From Kitasatospora setae KM-6054 (GTDB lineage Bacteria > Actinomycetota > Actinomycetes > Streptomycetales > Streptomycetaceae): a stretch of 64,000 bases of DNA. Position 1 is the first letter of the stretch. Every line of letters begins with the position of its first letter. The translations under genes were made by a program, and so were the position numbers. The DNA lies in contig NC_016109.1 of assembly GCF_000269985.1 (NCBI RefSeq), positions 1,922,001 to 1,986,000 on the forward strand, written 5' to 3'. The notes beneath the pieces are model-generated. The model was not told the origin of the DNA, made no database searches, and saw only the letters and a list, made by a program, of their open reading frames with translations. Of this stretch, positions 25,627 to 34,108 are shown piece by piece.

Positions 25627-25871
25627 GGGGCAGTAACGGCGAGTGAGCATCCCGCTGTGAGTGAGGACGCGTCGGCCGTGCAGCCGGTGGCTGCTGGCGC
25701 ACACTATACAAACGGTCGGCCTGGACTGGCAGGTAGGGGCGCAGAGTAGTCGCAGGATCGGCGAAGTTGGCATATTTCCCCCGTATGTCGGGACCACGCC
25801 CAACCCGGTTCACCCGCCTGGCCGCTTTTCGCCCTCACCCTCTGTCACCTGCGGCGCTGCCCCTGTCGGGA

Positions 25872-25893
25872 AACCCTACTCATCGGTAGGGTT
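25872..25893. promoter_or_regulatory. Candidate operator: 8-bp inverted repeat upstream of the SDR gene
   Basis: AACCCTAC (25872-25879) and GTAGGGTT (25886-25893) flank six bases, about 100 bases before the SDR start. The 412-bp divergent region 25580-25991 otherwise holds no gene; it is locally AT-rich near 25700-25710 and 25770-25785. Confidence 0.45.
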
Positions 25894-25991
25894 GGCTGCC
25901 TGCGCCCTCGCGCAACTCATTTATTTCTCATCGACGGATCGTCGGCCCGTGCCGCTCCCGTCGTCCGACTTCGAGAGAGACGAGTACGAAG

Positions 25992-26777
25992 ATGACCGAG
26001 CAGAGCACGTCCGTGACCGCCGACGCCCCGGCCCGGGTGGCGGTGGTGACGGGTGCGGCCCGTGGGATCGGCGCGGCCACCGCGCTCCGGCTGGCGGCGG
26101 ACGGTTACGCCGTCGCCGTGGTCGACCTGGAGGAGTCGACCGCCAAGGGCACCGCCGAGGCGATCGAGGCCGCGGGCGGCCGCGCGCTGGCGGTCGGCGC
26201 GGACGTGTCGGACGCCGAGCAGGTGCAGGCCGCGGTGGACCGGATCGCCGCCGAGCTCGGCACCCCGGTGGTGCTGGTGAACAACGCCGGCGTGCTCCGC
26301 GACAACCTGCTGTTCAAGATGTCCGAGTCCGACTGGGACACCGTGATGAACGTGCACCTCAAGGGCGCCTTCCTGATGACCCGCGCGGTGCAGAAGCACA
26401 TGGTGGCGGCCGGTTTCGGACGGATCGTCAACCTGTCCTCCTCCTCCGCCCAGGGCAACCGCGGCCAGGCCAACTACTCGGCCGCCAAGGCCGGTCTGCA
26501 GGGCTTCACCAAGACCCTGGCGATCGAGCTCGGCAAGTTCGGCATCACCGCCAACGCGGTCGCCCCGGGCTTCATCGCCACCGACATGACCGCGGCCACC
26601 GCCGCCCGGGTCGGCATGGAGTTCGAGGCGTTCAAGCAGGCGGCCGCCTCCGCCATCCCGGTCCAGCGGGTCGGCACGCCGGACGACATCGCGCACACCA
26701 TCTCCTTCCTGGCCTCCGAGGGCGCGGGCTTCGTCTCCGGCCAGGTCATCTACGTCGCGGGCGGCCCGCTCGACTGA
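25992..26777 (+). CDS. Short-chain dehydrogenase, 3-oxoacyl-ACP reductase-like (FabG family)
   Basis: 261 aa, ATG at 25992. Complete classical SDR: cofactor loop TGAARGIG at 20-27, NNAG at 97-100, and the catalytic set Asn120, Ser near 149-152, Tyr162, Lys166. The C-terminus ends ...GQVIYVAGGPLD, typical of FabG-like reductases. Asp45 after the second strand (VAVVDLEE) favours NAD over NADP by family rules. It is a stand-alone gene, divergent from the MarR fusion that probably controls it; it is followed by a strong hairpin. Confidence 0.92.
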   Translation: MTEQSTSVTADAPARVAVVTGAARGIGAATALRLAADGYAVAVVDLEESTAKGTAEAIEAAGGRALAVGADVSDAEQVQAAVDRIAAELGTPVVLVNNAGVLRDNLLFKMSESDWDTVMNVHLKGAFLMTRAVQKHMVAAGFGRIVNLSSSSAQGNRGQANYSAAKAGLQGFTKTLAIELGKFGITANAVAPGFIATDMTAATAARVGMEFEAFKQAAASAIPVQRVGTPDDIAHTISFLASEGAGFVSGQVIYVAGGPLD

Positions 26778-26793
26778 CCGTCCCTCTCCCTCG

Positions 26794-26828
26794 CGAGCGC
26801 CCGGCCGGTCCGACCGGCCGGGCGCTCG
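26794..26828 (+). terminator. Terminator of the SDR gene
   Basis: Perfect 16-bp arms 26794-26809 and 26813-26828 around the loop CCG, beginning 17 bases after the stop codon. Confidence 0.85.
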
Positions 26829-26956
26829 TGGTGCGCGGCCCGGGGCGCGGGTCCAGACTCGATGGCAGACCTCCCGCCGCCGGCCCCCGGCGGCGGGCGC
26901 GCCCCGCCGCGGGGGCCGGAGCGGGCCCCGCGGCGCTCCACCGACGGAGGATCTTG

Positions 26957-27148
26957 ATGACCGATTCCACGGACAGCGAGTCCGAGCCGACCCCGGACTA
27001 CCTGCTGCACACCGGGGCGGAGAACCCGGTCGACCCCGAGGACCTGGTGATGGCCTCGGGGCGGACGCCCACCCCGGAGCTGGTCGAGAAGGCCAGGAAG
27101 GACCTGGAGGAGAACGGCCCGGCGGCCGTCGAGCGCCTGCTCCCCTGA
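26957..27148 (+). CDS. Small acidic hypothetical protein
   Basis: 63 aa from the ATG at 26957, with GGAGG eight bases upstream. It is acidic, with Ser/Asp-rich start, a TPDYLLHTGAENPVDPEDLVMASGRTPTPELVEKARKDLEENG core and a Leu-Pro end. I do not recognise a family, but the ribosome binding site and clean composition support a gene. Confidence 0.65.
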   Translation: MTDSTDSESEPTPDYLLHTGAENPVDPEDLVMASGRTPTPELVEKARKDLEENGPAAVERLLP

Positions 27149-27160
27149 GGTCCGCCGCCC

Positions 27161-27229
27161 CCGGCGACCCGCCCGGCGGCACCCCGGCGACCCGCCCGGC
27201 GACGCTCCGGCGACCCGCCCGGCGGCACC
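27161..27229. repeat. 23-bp tandem repeat, 3 copies
   Basis: CCGGCGACCCGCCCGGCG begins at 27161, 27184 and 27207, a constant 23-base period with a variable 5-base spacer. It lies in the gene-free stretch 27149-27454. Confidence 0.8.
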
Positions 27230-27262
27230 CGGGCGGCACCCCTGGCGTCGCCCGTTCGCAAC

Positions 27263-27369
27263 GGCGGCCGATTTCCGCGCACGACCCGGAAGTGACCGGC
27301 GTCACCGGAAATCGGCCGCCTCATTCGTTCTCGCACTACCCGGTGAAATTCCGCTGAAACCAGCGGAAT
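27263..27369. other. Cluster of nested inverted repeats upstream of the PAP2 gene
   Basis: Perfect 14-bp arms GGCGGCCGATTTCC (27263-27276) and GGAAATCGGCCGCC (27307-27320) enclose a second palindrome GTGAC-CGGC-GTCAC (27292-27305). A third, ATTCCGCTG-AAAC-CAGCGGAAT, is at 27348-27369. The remaining part of 27149-27454 has no gene. The group could be a transcript structure or binding sites; no known RNA family is recognised. Confidence 0.55.
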
Positions 27370-27454
27370 ACGGAGACACGAAGCGCCGGAGAGCGTGATT
27401 TCCCCCACGCCCCGCCGCTTTTCCGCCCGGCCGCCCCGACCCTGAACTGCCGCT

Positions 27455-28552
27455 ATGGCGGATGTCCGGACGACACGGCGCCACCGGGTGACAGATCCGG
27501 CGAATCCACCGGACCGCCCGGGGCCGACCGGTAATGTCGAAGCCGTGCCAGCCGAACCCGAATACCCCGAGCATCAGATATCGACCGCTCCACGCCCGGT
27601 TCCGGTCCGATCCGGACGCGAATCAGCCACCGGAACGAACGAATCCGGTCCCGTGTCGATCAGCCGGCGGCACGGCCTGCTCTTCGGCCTGGTCGGACTG
27701 CTCTACCTGGCGGTGGTGGTGGCCATCCTGTACGACTCGCCGCTGGTCGACCTGGACTGGCACCTGCAGCAGCTGCGCCCGTACAAGCAGTGGCCCGGGG
27801 CGCTGCCCTACCTGGACATCTGGGTGGTCGCCGGGCAGCGCGGCCCGACCGCGATCGCGGCCTGCCTCTGGCTGGGCTGGCGCTGCTACCGCTCGCACTC
27901 GGCCCGGCCGCTGCTGGTGATGGGCACGGCGCTGCTGCTGCTGAACCTCACGGTCGGCGGCGTGAAGATCCTCACCGGCCGGCTGGGCCCGCACTACGCG
28001 CACTACGTGGGCTCGCCCGAGCTGTTCTCCGGCGGCAGCATCTTCCCCTCCGGGCACACCGCGAACGCCGTGGTCACCTGGGGCGTGCTGGCCTACCTGG
28101 CCGTCCGCTGGCGGCGGACCGGCGCCGCGCTGGCCGCACTCACCGCCGCCTCGATCGGGCTGACCACCGTCTACCTGGGCACCCACTGGATCTCGGACGT
28201 CTTCGCCGGCTGGGCGGCCGGCGCCCTGGTGCTGCTGGCGCTGCCGCCGGCCGAGCCCGCGCTGGCCGCGCTGGACCGGTGGGTGCTGGCGGCCTGGCAC
28301 CGGGACGGCCGGTTCGCCCGCCCGGCCGCCCCGGCCACCCGCCCGTACCCGGCGGCGGCCCCCCGCCCGGCCTGGCCGCCCCGGCCTCAGCCGGTCCAGG
28401 CCCGCTCCACCACGCCGTCCCGCACCGCCAGGTTGAGCCGGTCCGAGCGGTACTCCATGGTCAGCGGCCCGTCCGGCGCCACCGCCCGCACCGTGCGCCA
28501 GCCCCGCTCGGCGGCCAGCTCCCGGGCCCGCTCCACCGGCAGCCCCGGGTAG
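27455..28552 (+). CDS. PAP2-family membrane phosphatase
   Basis: Up to 365 aa; the start is unsure (ATG 27455 used; GTGs near 27544 and 27654 would remove an unstructured N-terminus). Several membrane helices surround the PAP2 phosphatase motifs: KILTGRLGP (variant KxxxxxxRP), FPSGHTA with the catalytic His, and TVYLGTHWISDVFAGW with the third motif's His and Asp. Such enzymes dephosphorylate lipid phosphates or isoprenyl diphosphates at the membrane. The C-terminal 55 residues are basic and low in structure; they overlap the I78-like gene on the other strand. Confidence 0.85.
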   Translation: MADVRTTRRHRVTDPANPPDRPGPTGNVEAVPAEPEYPEHQISTAPRPVPVRSGRESATGTNESGPVSISRRHGLLFGLVGLLYLAVVVAILYDSPLVDLDWHLQQLRPYKQWPGALPYLDIWVVAGQRGPTAIAACLWLGWRCYRSHSARPLLVMGTALLLLNLTVGGVKILTGRLGPHYAHYVGSPELFSGGSIFPSGHTANAVVTWGVLAYLAVRWRRTGAALAALTAASIGLTTVYLGTHWISDVFAGWAAGALVLLALPPAEPALAALDRWVLAAWHRDGRFARPAAPATRPYPAAAPRPAWPPRPQPVQARSTTPSRTARLSRSERYSMVSGPSGATARTVRQPRSAASSRARSTGSPG

Positions 28553-28599
28553 TCGCCCGTCCCGTCCGTCGTCGTCCCGTCCGTCGTCGCCCCGTCCAT
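28387..28599 (-). CDS. Peptidase inhibitor I78-like protein
   Basis: 70 aa from the ATG at 28597-28599, directly after GGGGAGGCGGAGCG. An unstructured Thr/Gly/Asp start precedes the I78-type core: ARELAAERGWRTVRAVAPDGPLTMEYRSDRLNLAVRDGVVERAWTG, with the conserved Trp, TMEYRxDRLN and final W-x-G. Family members inhibit serine proteases, but no signal peptide is seen here. Its 3' part overlaps the PAP2 gene by 166 bp, tail to tail. Confidence 0.75.
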   Translation of the reverse strand: MDGATTDGTTTDGTGDYPGLPVERARELAAERGWRTVRAVAPDGPLTMEYRSDRLNLAVRDGVVERAWTG

Positions 28600-28672
28600 C
28601 GCTCCGCCTCCCCGCATCCGAACCGGCCCTGACAGCCCTAGGCTGGAAAGGGTACGAGGGAGGCGGTTGCGT

Positions 28673-28948
28673 ATGCGGCGCGCCAGGACGCCGAAGGTGT
28701 GGTTGAGCGGGACGGAGCCGGCCACCGCGCGCAGTGACCTGAAGCTGCGGTTCCTGCTGTCGGTGCTGTTCCTGCCGTTCTTCGCGCTGTGCACGGCGGG
28801 CTTCGCGGTGTGGGCGTCGCTGGCCTCCCCGCACGGCGTGCCGGGCAGCGGCACGCTGACCGTGTTCGCGGTGGTCTGCGGGGTGCTGACCCTGGTCGCG
28901 GCGGCGGACCTCTGGGTGGTGGTCCGCCGCCGCCGCACCGAGCTGTGA
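28673..28948 (+). CDS. DUF6343-like small membrane protein
   Basis: 91 aa, ATG at 28673 after GAGGGAGG; an in-frame TTG two codons earlier is possible. The RTPKVWLSGTEPATARSDLKLRF start followed by two membrane helices (LLSVLFLPFFALCTAGFAVWA and LTVFAVVCGVLTLVAAADLWVVV) resembles DUF6343 proteins of streptomycetes. Function unknown. It ends 10 bp from hpnO, convergent. Confidence 0.65.
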   Translation: MRRARTPKVWLSGTEPATARSDLKLRFLLSVLFLPFFALCTAGFAVWASLASPHGVPGSGTLTVFAVVCGVLTLVAAADLWVVVRRRRTEL

Positions 28949-28958
28949 GCGGGGCGGT

Positions 28959-30350
28959 TCAGCGCGAGCCGACCGCCTGCTTGACCAGGGTCCGCCCGAA
29001 GTCCCACATCAGGCCGCTGCCGCGGTGCGCGTCGTCCATCACCTCGGTGAAGGCGTCGACGAAGCGGTCGACCTCCTTCTCGGTGACGATCAGCGGCGGG
29101 ATCAGCTTGATCACCTCCAGGTGGTCGCCGGAGACCTGGGTGAGGATCCGGTGCCGCTGCAGCAGCGGCACCACCACCATCTGCGCGAACAGCCCCTTGC
29201 GGGCGGCCTGCAGCGCCGTCCAGCCGGTGCGCAGCTTGAGCGACTTGGGCCGGCCGAACTCGATGCCGATCATCAGTCCGCGCCCGCGCACCTCGGCGAG
29301 CAGCTCGTACCGCTCGGTGAGCGCGGCCAGCCGGCTCCGGAGCAGTTCGCCGACCCGGGCGGCGTTCTCCACCACGCCCTCCTGCCGCATCACGTGCAGG
29401 GTGGCCAGGCCGGCGGCCATCGCCTGGGCGTTGGAGCCGAAGCTGGCGGAGTGGACCAGCACCCGGTCCATCGAGGAGTACACCTTCTCGAAGATCCACG
29501 ACTTGCCGAGGGTGGCGCCGATCGGCACGTAGCCGCCGGAGAGCGCCTTGGCGGCGCACACCAGGTCGGGGCGGACGCCCTCCTCGGCCTGGTAGGCGAA
29601 GAAGGTGCCGGTGCGGCCGACGCCGGTCTGCACCTCGTCGCAGATCAGCAGCGCCTTGTGGGCGTGCAGCAGTTCCTGGGCGGCGGCCAGCCAGCCGGGC
29701 GGCGGGGCGAGCACGCCCTTGCCCTGGATCGGTTCGACGATCAGCGCCGCGACGTCGCCCTTCTTCAGCTCCTTGCGCAGCGCGTCCAGGTCGCCGAGCG
29801 GGATCGGGGTGTCGGGCAGCAGCGGGTCGAAGCCCTTGCGGAAGCCGGCCTCGCCGTTGACCGAGAGCGAGCCGGCGGTGAGGCCGTGGAAGGCGTGGTC
29901 GGCGTACAGGACGCGGCGCCTGCCGGTGGCGTAGCGGGCGAACTTGAGCGCGGTCTCGACCGCCTCGGTGCCGCTGTTGCCGAAGAACACCCGGTCCAGG
30001 CCGGGGGCGTGGGCGATCAGCTGCTCGGCGAGCAGGCCGGGCAGCGGGGAGCAGTCGAAGCGGGTCAGGTCGGCCGTCTCCAGCTCCATCGCCTGCTCGA
30101 TCGCGGCCCGGACGGCGGGGTGGTGCCGGCCGAGCGCGAAGATGCCGAACCCGGCGAGCATGTCGAGGTACTCGTTGCCCTCGGCGTCGTAGAAGTACGG
30201 GCCCTTGGCGCGTTCGTAGTACCGGTCGAAGCCGATGGTGTGCAGCATCCGGGGCAGCTGCGGGTTGAGGTAGCGGGCGTGCAGCTCGTAGCGCTCGCCG
30301 CCCCGGGCGTCGAGCAGGGCGGCGAGGTCGAACGGTTCGGCCTGGGTCAC
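28959..30350 (-). CDS. hpnO: Aminobacteriohopanetriol synthase-type aminotransferase HpnO
   Basis: 463 aa, GTG at 30348-30350 with GGAGAG upstream. A class III (ornithine/acetylornithine-type) PLP aminotransferase: FFGNSGTEAVETALKFAR, ICDEVQTGVGRTGTFFAY, and the PLP lysine in CAAKALSGGYVPIGA. In hopanoid clusters HpnO transaminates ribosylhopane to 35-aminobacteriohopane-32,33,34-triol. It is last in the operon, 22 bp after dxs. The assignment depends partly on this context, since the fold is shared with many aminotransferases. Confidence 0.9.
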   Translation of the reverse strand: MTQAEPFDLAALLDARGGERYELHARYLNPQLPRMLHTIGFDRYYERAKGPYFYDAEGNEYLDMLAGFGIFALGRHHPAVRAAIEQAMELETADLTRFDCSPLPGLLAEQLIAHAPGLDRVFFGNSGTEAVETALKFARYATGRRRVLYADHAFHGLTAGSLSVNGEAGFRKGFDPLLPDTPIPLGDLDALRKELKKGDVAALIVEPIQGKGVLAPPPGWLAAAQELLHAHKALLICDEVQTGVGRTGTFFAYQAEEGVRPDLVCAAKALSGGYVPIGATLGKSWIFEKVYSSMDRVLVHSASFGSNAQAMAAGLATLHVMRQEGVVENAARVGELLRSRLAALTERYELLAEVRGRGLMIGIEFGRPKSLKLRTGWTALQAARKGLFAQMVVVPLLQRHRILTQVSGDHLEVIKLIPPLIVTEKEVDRFVDAFTEVMDDAHRGSGLMWDFGRTLVKQAVGSR

Positions 30351-30372
30351 GCTGGTTCTCTCCGATCGGTGG

Positions 30373-32298
30373 CTACTTGCGCGGCACCCGGGGCCGGTAC
30401 TCCTGGGCGCCGCTCCGGGTGCCGGGCAGCAGGCGGCGGGCGTAGGCGGCGGTCTGGGCGGCGACGCCGGTGCCGGTGAGTCCGATCTCCTCCAGGATCT
30501 CACCGCGCGAGGCGTGCGCCAGGAACTCCTGCGGGACGCCGAGGTCGCGCAGCGGGGTGTCGACCTCGGCGTCCCGCATCGCCTGGGCGACGGCGGCGCC
30601 GACGCCGCCGGCCCGCCCGTTGTCCTCGACGGTGACCACCATCCGGTGCGCGGCGGCCAGCGCGACGAGGGCGGGGTCGACGGGCTTGACCCAGCGCGGG
30701 TCGACGACGGTGGCGGTGATGCCCTCGGCGGCGAGCAGCGCGGCGGCGTCCAGGCAGGCGGGGGCCATCGAGCCGACGGCGACCAGCAGCACGTCGGGGC
30801 TGGGGCCGGTGCGGGCCAGCACGTCGACGCCGCCGATCCGCTCGACCGCCGGGATCTCGGGGCCGAGGTCGCCCTTGGGGAAGCGCACCACGGTGGGCGC
30901 GTCCTCGACCGCGACGGCCTCCCGGAGCTGTTCGCGCAGCCGGTCGGCGTCGCGCGGCGCGGCCAGCCGCAGCCCGGGCACGACCTGCAGGATCGACATG
31001 TCCCACATGCCGTTGTGCGAGGCCCCGTCGTTGCCGGTGACCCCGGCCCGGTCGAGCACGAAGGTGACGCCCAGCTTGTGCAGCGCGACGTCCATCAGCA
31101 CCTGGTCGAAGGCCCGGTTCAGGAAGGTCGCGTACACCGCGACGACGGGGTGCAGCCCCCCGGTGGCCAGGCCGGCGGCGGAGGCGACGGCGTGCTGCTC
31201 GGCGATCCCGACGTCGTAGGTCCGCCCGGGGTGCGCGGCGGCGAACGGGCCGAGCCCGACGGGGTGCAGCATCGCGGCGGTGACGGCGACCAGGTCGGGC
31301 CGCTCGGCGCCGAGGGCGAGCATCTCCTGGCTGAACACCGAAGTCCAGGAGGCCCCGGCGGACGGCGAGATCGGCAGGCAGGTGTACGGGTCGATCGGGC
31401 CGACGGCGTGGAAGCGGTCGGCCTCGTCCTGCTCGGCGGGCCGGTAGCCGCGGCCCTTGACGGTCAGGCAGTGCACGATGACGGGCCCGCCGAAGTTCCG
31501 GGCCTGGCGCAGCGCCTGTTCGACGGCGGCGATGTCGTGGCCGTCGATCGGGCCGAGGTACTTCAGACCGAGGTCCTCGAACATGCCCTGCGGGGCGAAG
31601 GCGTCCTTGAAGCCCTTCTTGGCGCCGTGCAGCGCGTCGAACAGCGGCGGCCCGACCACGGGGGTGCGCTGCAGGGCGTCCTTGCCCCAGGCGAGGAAGC
31701 GCTCGTAGCCGCGGGTGGTGCGCAGGGTGGCGAGGTGGTGGGCGAGGCCGCCGATGGTGGGCGCGTAGGAGCGCTCGTTGTCGTTGACGACGATGACCAG
31801 CGGGCGGTCCTCGGCCTCGGCGATGTTGTTGAGCGCCTCCCAGGCCATGCCGCCGGTGAGCGCGCCGTCGCCGATCACGGCGACGGTGTGCCGGTCGGCG
31901 CCGAGCAGTTGGTTGGCCTTGGCGATGCCGTCGGCGTAGCCGAGCGCGGTGGAGGCGTGCGAGTTCTCGATCAGGTCGTGTTCGGACTCGGCGCGCGAGG
32001 GGTAGCCGGAGAGGCCGTCCTTGGCGCGCAGCCGGCTGAAGTCCTGCCGGCCGGTGAGCAGCTTGTGCACGTAGGCCTGGTGGCCGGTGTCCCACAGGAC
32101 GCGGTCGCGCGGGGAGTCGAAGACCCGGTGTAGGGCGATGCTGAGCTCGACCACGCCGAGGTTGGGGCCGAGGTGGCCGCCGGTGCGGGTGACGGCGTCG
32201 ATCAGGAAGTCGCGGATCTCGTCGGCGAGCAGCGGCAGCTGCTCGGGGTGCAGTCGTCTGAGGTCGGCGGGCCCGGTGATCTGGCTCAGCAGTGGCAT
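30373..32298 (-). CDS. dxs: 1-deoxy-D-xylulose-5-phosphate synthase
   Basis: 641 aa, ATG at 32296-32298. Condenses pyruvate and glyceraldehyde-3-phosphate, the first step of the MEP isoprenoid pathway. The TPP/magnesium motif [16 protein letters not shown] is at 143-158; GPIDGHDI, the [16 protein letters not shown] catalytic segment and the C-terminal transketolase domain are all present. Embedding in the hopanoid operon suggests a dedicated extra copy that feeds precursor. The gap of 112 bp to hpnH contains no gene; streptomycete clusters often have ispG in this slot. Confidence 0.95.
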   Translation of the reverse strand: MPLLSQITGPADLRRLHPEQLPLLADEIRDFLIDAVTRTGGHLGPNLGVVELSIALHRVFDSPRDRVLWDTGHQAYVHKLLTGRQDFSRLRAKDGLSGYPSRAESEHDLIENSHASTALGYADGIAKANQLLGADRHTVAVIGDGALTGGMAWEALNNIAEAEDRPLVIVVNDNERSYAPTIGGLAHHLATLRTTRGYERFLAWGKDALQRTPVVGPPLFDALHGAKKGFKDAFAPQGMFEDLGLKYLGPIDGHDIAAVEQALRQARNFGGPVIVHCLTVKGRGYRPAEQDEADRFHAVGPIDPYTCLPISPSAGASWTSVFSQEMLALGAERPDLVAVTAAMLHPVGLGPFAAAHPGRTYDVGIAEQHAVASAAGLATGGLHPVVAVYATFLNRAFDQVLMDVALHKLGVTFVLDRAGVTGNDGASHNGMWDMSILQVVPGLRLAAPRDADRLREQLREAVAVEDAPTVVRFPKGDLGPEIPAVERIGGVDVLARTGPSPDVLLVAVGSMAPACLDAAALLAAEGITATVVDPRWVKPVDPALVALAAAHRMVVTVEDNGRAGGVGAAVAQAMRDAEVDTPLRDLGVPQEFLAHASRGEILEEIGLTGTGVAAQTAAYARRLLPGTRSGAQEYRPRVPRK

Positions 32299-32410
32299 GT
32301 CGTACCCCTCACGGCCGGTTCGTCGTACGTGGCTGTCTGGTCCAGCCTGCGGCCCGGCGGGCGCGGTCGCCTGTCGGCGTGGTCCGCCCGCGCCGGGCCG
32401 TGACGGCCGG

Positions 32411-33436
32411 TCAGACCGCCTTGGGCGAGGCGAGGGTCTCGCGGGCGGCGCGGATCGACTCCTTGAGCGAGCCCATGGTGGCGAGCACGGCGGTCGGTTC
32501 GTACCCGCAGTGGGCCATGCAGTTGTCGCAGCGCGGGTCGCGGCCGCGGCCGTACTTGTCCCAGTCGGTCTTCTCGATCAGCTCCCGGTAGGTGGGGACG
32601 TACCCGTCGGACATCAGGTAGCAGGGGCGCTGCCAGCCGAACAGCGAGTAGTTGGGGATGCCCCAGGCGGTGCACTCGAAGTCGACCTTGCCCTCCAGGA
32701 AGTCCAGGAAGAGCGGGCTGTGGTTGAGCCGCCAGCGCCGCCGGTTCCCGCCGGAGAAGGCTTTCCGGAAGAGTTCGCGGGTCTGCTCGACGCCGAGGAA
32801 GTGCTCCTGGTCGGGGGCCTTCTCGTACGCGTAGGCCGGGGAGATCATCATCTCGTCGACCTTGAGGTCGTCGTTGAGGAAGTCCAGCACCTCGACGACG
32901 GTCTGCGCGGTGTCGGTGTTGAAGAAGGTCGAGTTGGTGGTGACCCGGAAGCCCCGCCGCTTGGCCTCCTTGATCGCCTCGACGGCCTCCGCGAAGGTGC
33001 CCTCCTTGGCCACCGAGGCGTCGTGCCGCTCCTCCAGGCCGTCGATGTGGACGGCGAAGGTGAAGTACGGCGAAGGGGTGAACTTGTCGAGCTTCTTGCG
33101 CAGCAGCAGGGCGTTGGTGCACAGGAAGACGTACTTGCGGCGCTCGACCAGCTGGCGGACGATCTCGTCGATCTGCGGGTGCATCAGCGGCTCGCCGCCG
33201 GCGATGGAGACCATCGGCGCCCCGCACTCCAGGACCGCGCCGACCGCCTGGGCGACCGGCATCCGCTGCTTGAGGACGCCCGCCGGGTGCTGGATCTTGC
33301 CGCAGCCCTCGCACTTGAGGTTGCAGGCGAACAGCGGCTCCAACTCGACGATGAGCGGGAACTTGTCCCGGCGCCTGATCTTCTGCTGCATGAGGTAGGT
33401 GGACACGCGGATGGTCTGACGCAGCGGCATGGCCAT
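32411..33436 (-). CDS. hpnH: Radical SAM adenosylhopane synthase HpnH
   Basis: 341 aa. The [4Fe-4S] motif CNLKCEGC has cysteines at 38, 42 and 45, and a cysteine-rich C-terminus ([14 protein letters not shown]) matches the family. HpnH attaches the 5'-deoxyadenosyl radical to hopene, giving adenosylhopane, the first C35 intermediate. The start is 3 bp after the hpnG stop, so the two are translationally linked. Confidence 0.95.
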   Translation of the reverse strand: MAMPLRQTIRVSTYLMQQKIRRRDKFPLIVELEPLFACNLKCEGCGKIQHPAGVLKQRMPVAQAVGAVLECGAPMVSIAGGEPLMHPQIDEIVRQLVERRKYVFLCTNALLLRKKLDKFTPSPYFTFAVHIDGLEERHDASVAKEGTFAEAVEAIKEAKRRGFRVTTNSTFFNTDTAQTVVEVLDFLNDDLKVDEMMISPAYAYEKAPDQEHFLGVEQTRELFRKAFSGGNRRRWRLNHSPLFLDFLEGKVDFECTAWGIPNYSLFGWQRPCYLMSDGYVPTYRELIEKTDWDKYGRGRDPRCDNCMAHCGYEPTAVLATMGSLKESIRAARETLASPKAV

Positions 33437-33439
33437 GGC

Positions 33440-34108
33440 TTAGCTCGCCTCCTGGGGGAGCGTCGAGGGCTGTGGGTTCGTCAGCTGTGCGGGCGTGGCG
33501 ACCTCCTGCCGGTGCCACGCGGTGAGGGCGGGTACGGCGGCCCGCAGGGACCGCCAGGCGCGCACCCCGGCCGGCAGGGTGCCGGGGCGGACGAGTTCCC
33601 GCTCGGGGGTGTCGACCACCACCCGCAGCACGGCCGCGGGCAGTTCGGGGGCGTGGGCGGCGCGGGCGGCGAGGACGGCGGCGGCCTCCATGTCGACGGC
33701 GAGCGCGCCCTCGCGGTGCAGCCGGGCCCGTTCGGCGCCGCGCACCACGCGGTCGGCGGTGCGGTGGGTGCCGAGGTGGACCCGCAGGCCGGCCTCCTCC
33801 AGCGCGGTGGCCAGCGCGGGCGCGGAGGCCAGCGGGTGGGCGGCGCCCTCGGCGTCGGTGACCCGGTCGGCGACGATCACCTCGCCGGGCCGCGTCCCGG
33901 GGCCGAGCGCGGCGCCGAACCCGGCGACCACCAGCGCCCCGTAGCCGCCCGCGTCGAGCAGCGCGGCGGCCTTCCGCCCGGCGGCCCGGCGGCCCATCCC
34001 GGTCCTGGCCAGCACCGGCGGCCCGCCGGCCGCGCCGGACCAGTCCCCGCCGCGCAGCGCCCAGGCCTCCGGCCCGAGCGCGCAGAGCACCAGCAGCGGC
34101 CCGCTCAC
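33440..34108 (-). CDS. hpnG: Adenosylhopane nucleosidase HpnG
   Basis: 222 aa, GTG at 34106-34108 overlapping the shc stop (GTGA). The phosphorylase/nucleosidase fold is recognised from LVVAGFGAALGPGTRPGEVIVADRV and the ALAVDMEAAAVLAARA segment with the purine-nucleoside-binding Met-Glu pair. It cleaves adenine from adenosylhopane to give ribosylhopane. The tail after about residue 200 (QEVATPAQLTNPQPSTLPQEAS) is unstructured. Confidence 0.9.
   Translation of the reverse strand: MSGPLLVLCALGPEAWALRGGDWSGAAGGPPVLARTGMGRRAAGRKAAALLDAGGYGALVVAGFGAALGPGTRPGEVIVADRVTDAEGAAHPLASAPALATALEEAGLRVHLGTHRTADRVVRGAERARLHREGALAVDMEAAAVLAARAAHAPELPAAVLRVVVDTPERELVRPGTLPAGVRAWRSLRAAVPALTAWHRQEVATPAQLTNPQPSTLPQEAS

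Noticed and set aside
27161..27229. CRISPR-like repeats
   Set aside because: Only three 18-bp cores with 5-bp spacers; this is a simple tandem repeat.
32299..32410. Hidden ispG between hpnH and dxs
   Set aside because: The gap is only 112 bp and has no open frame of use.
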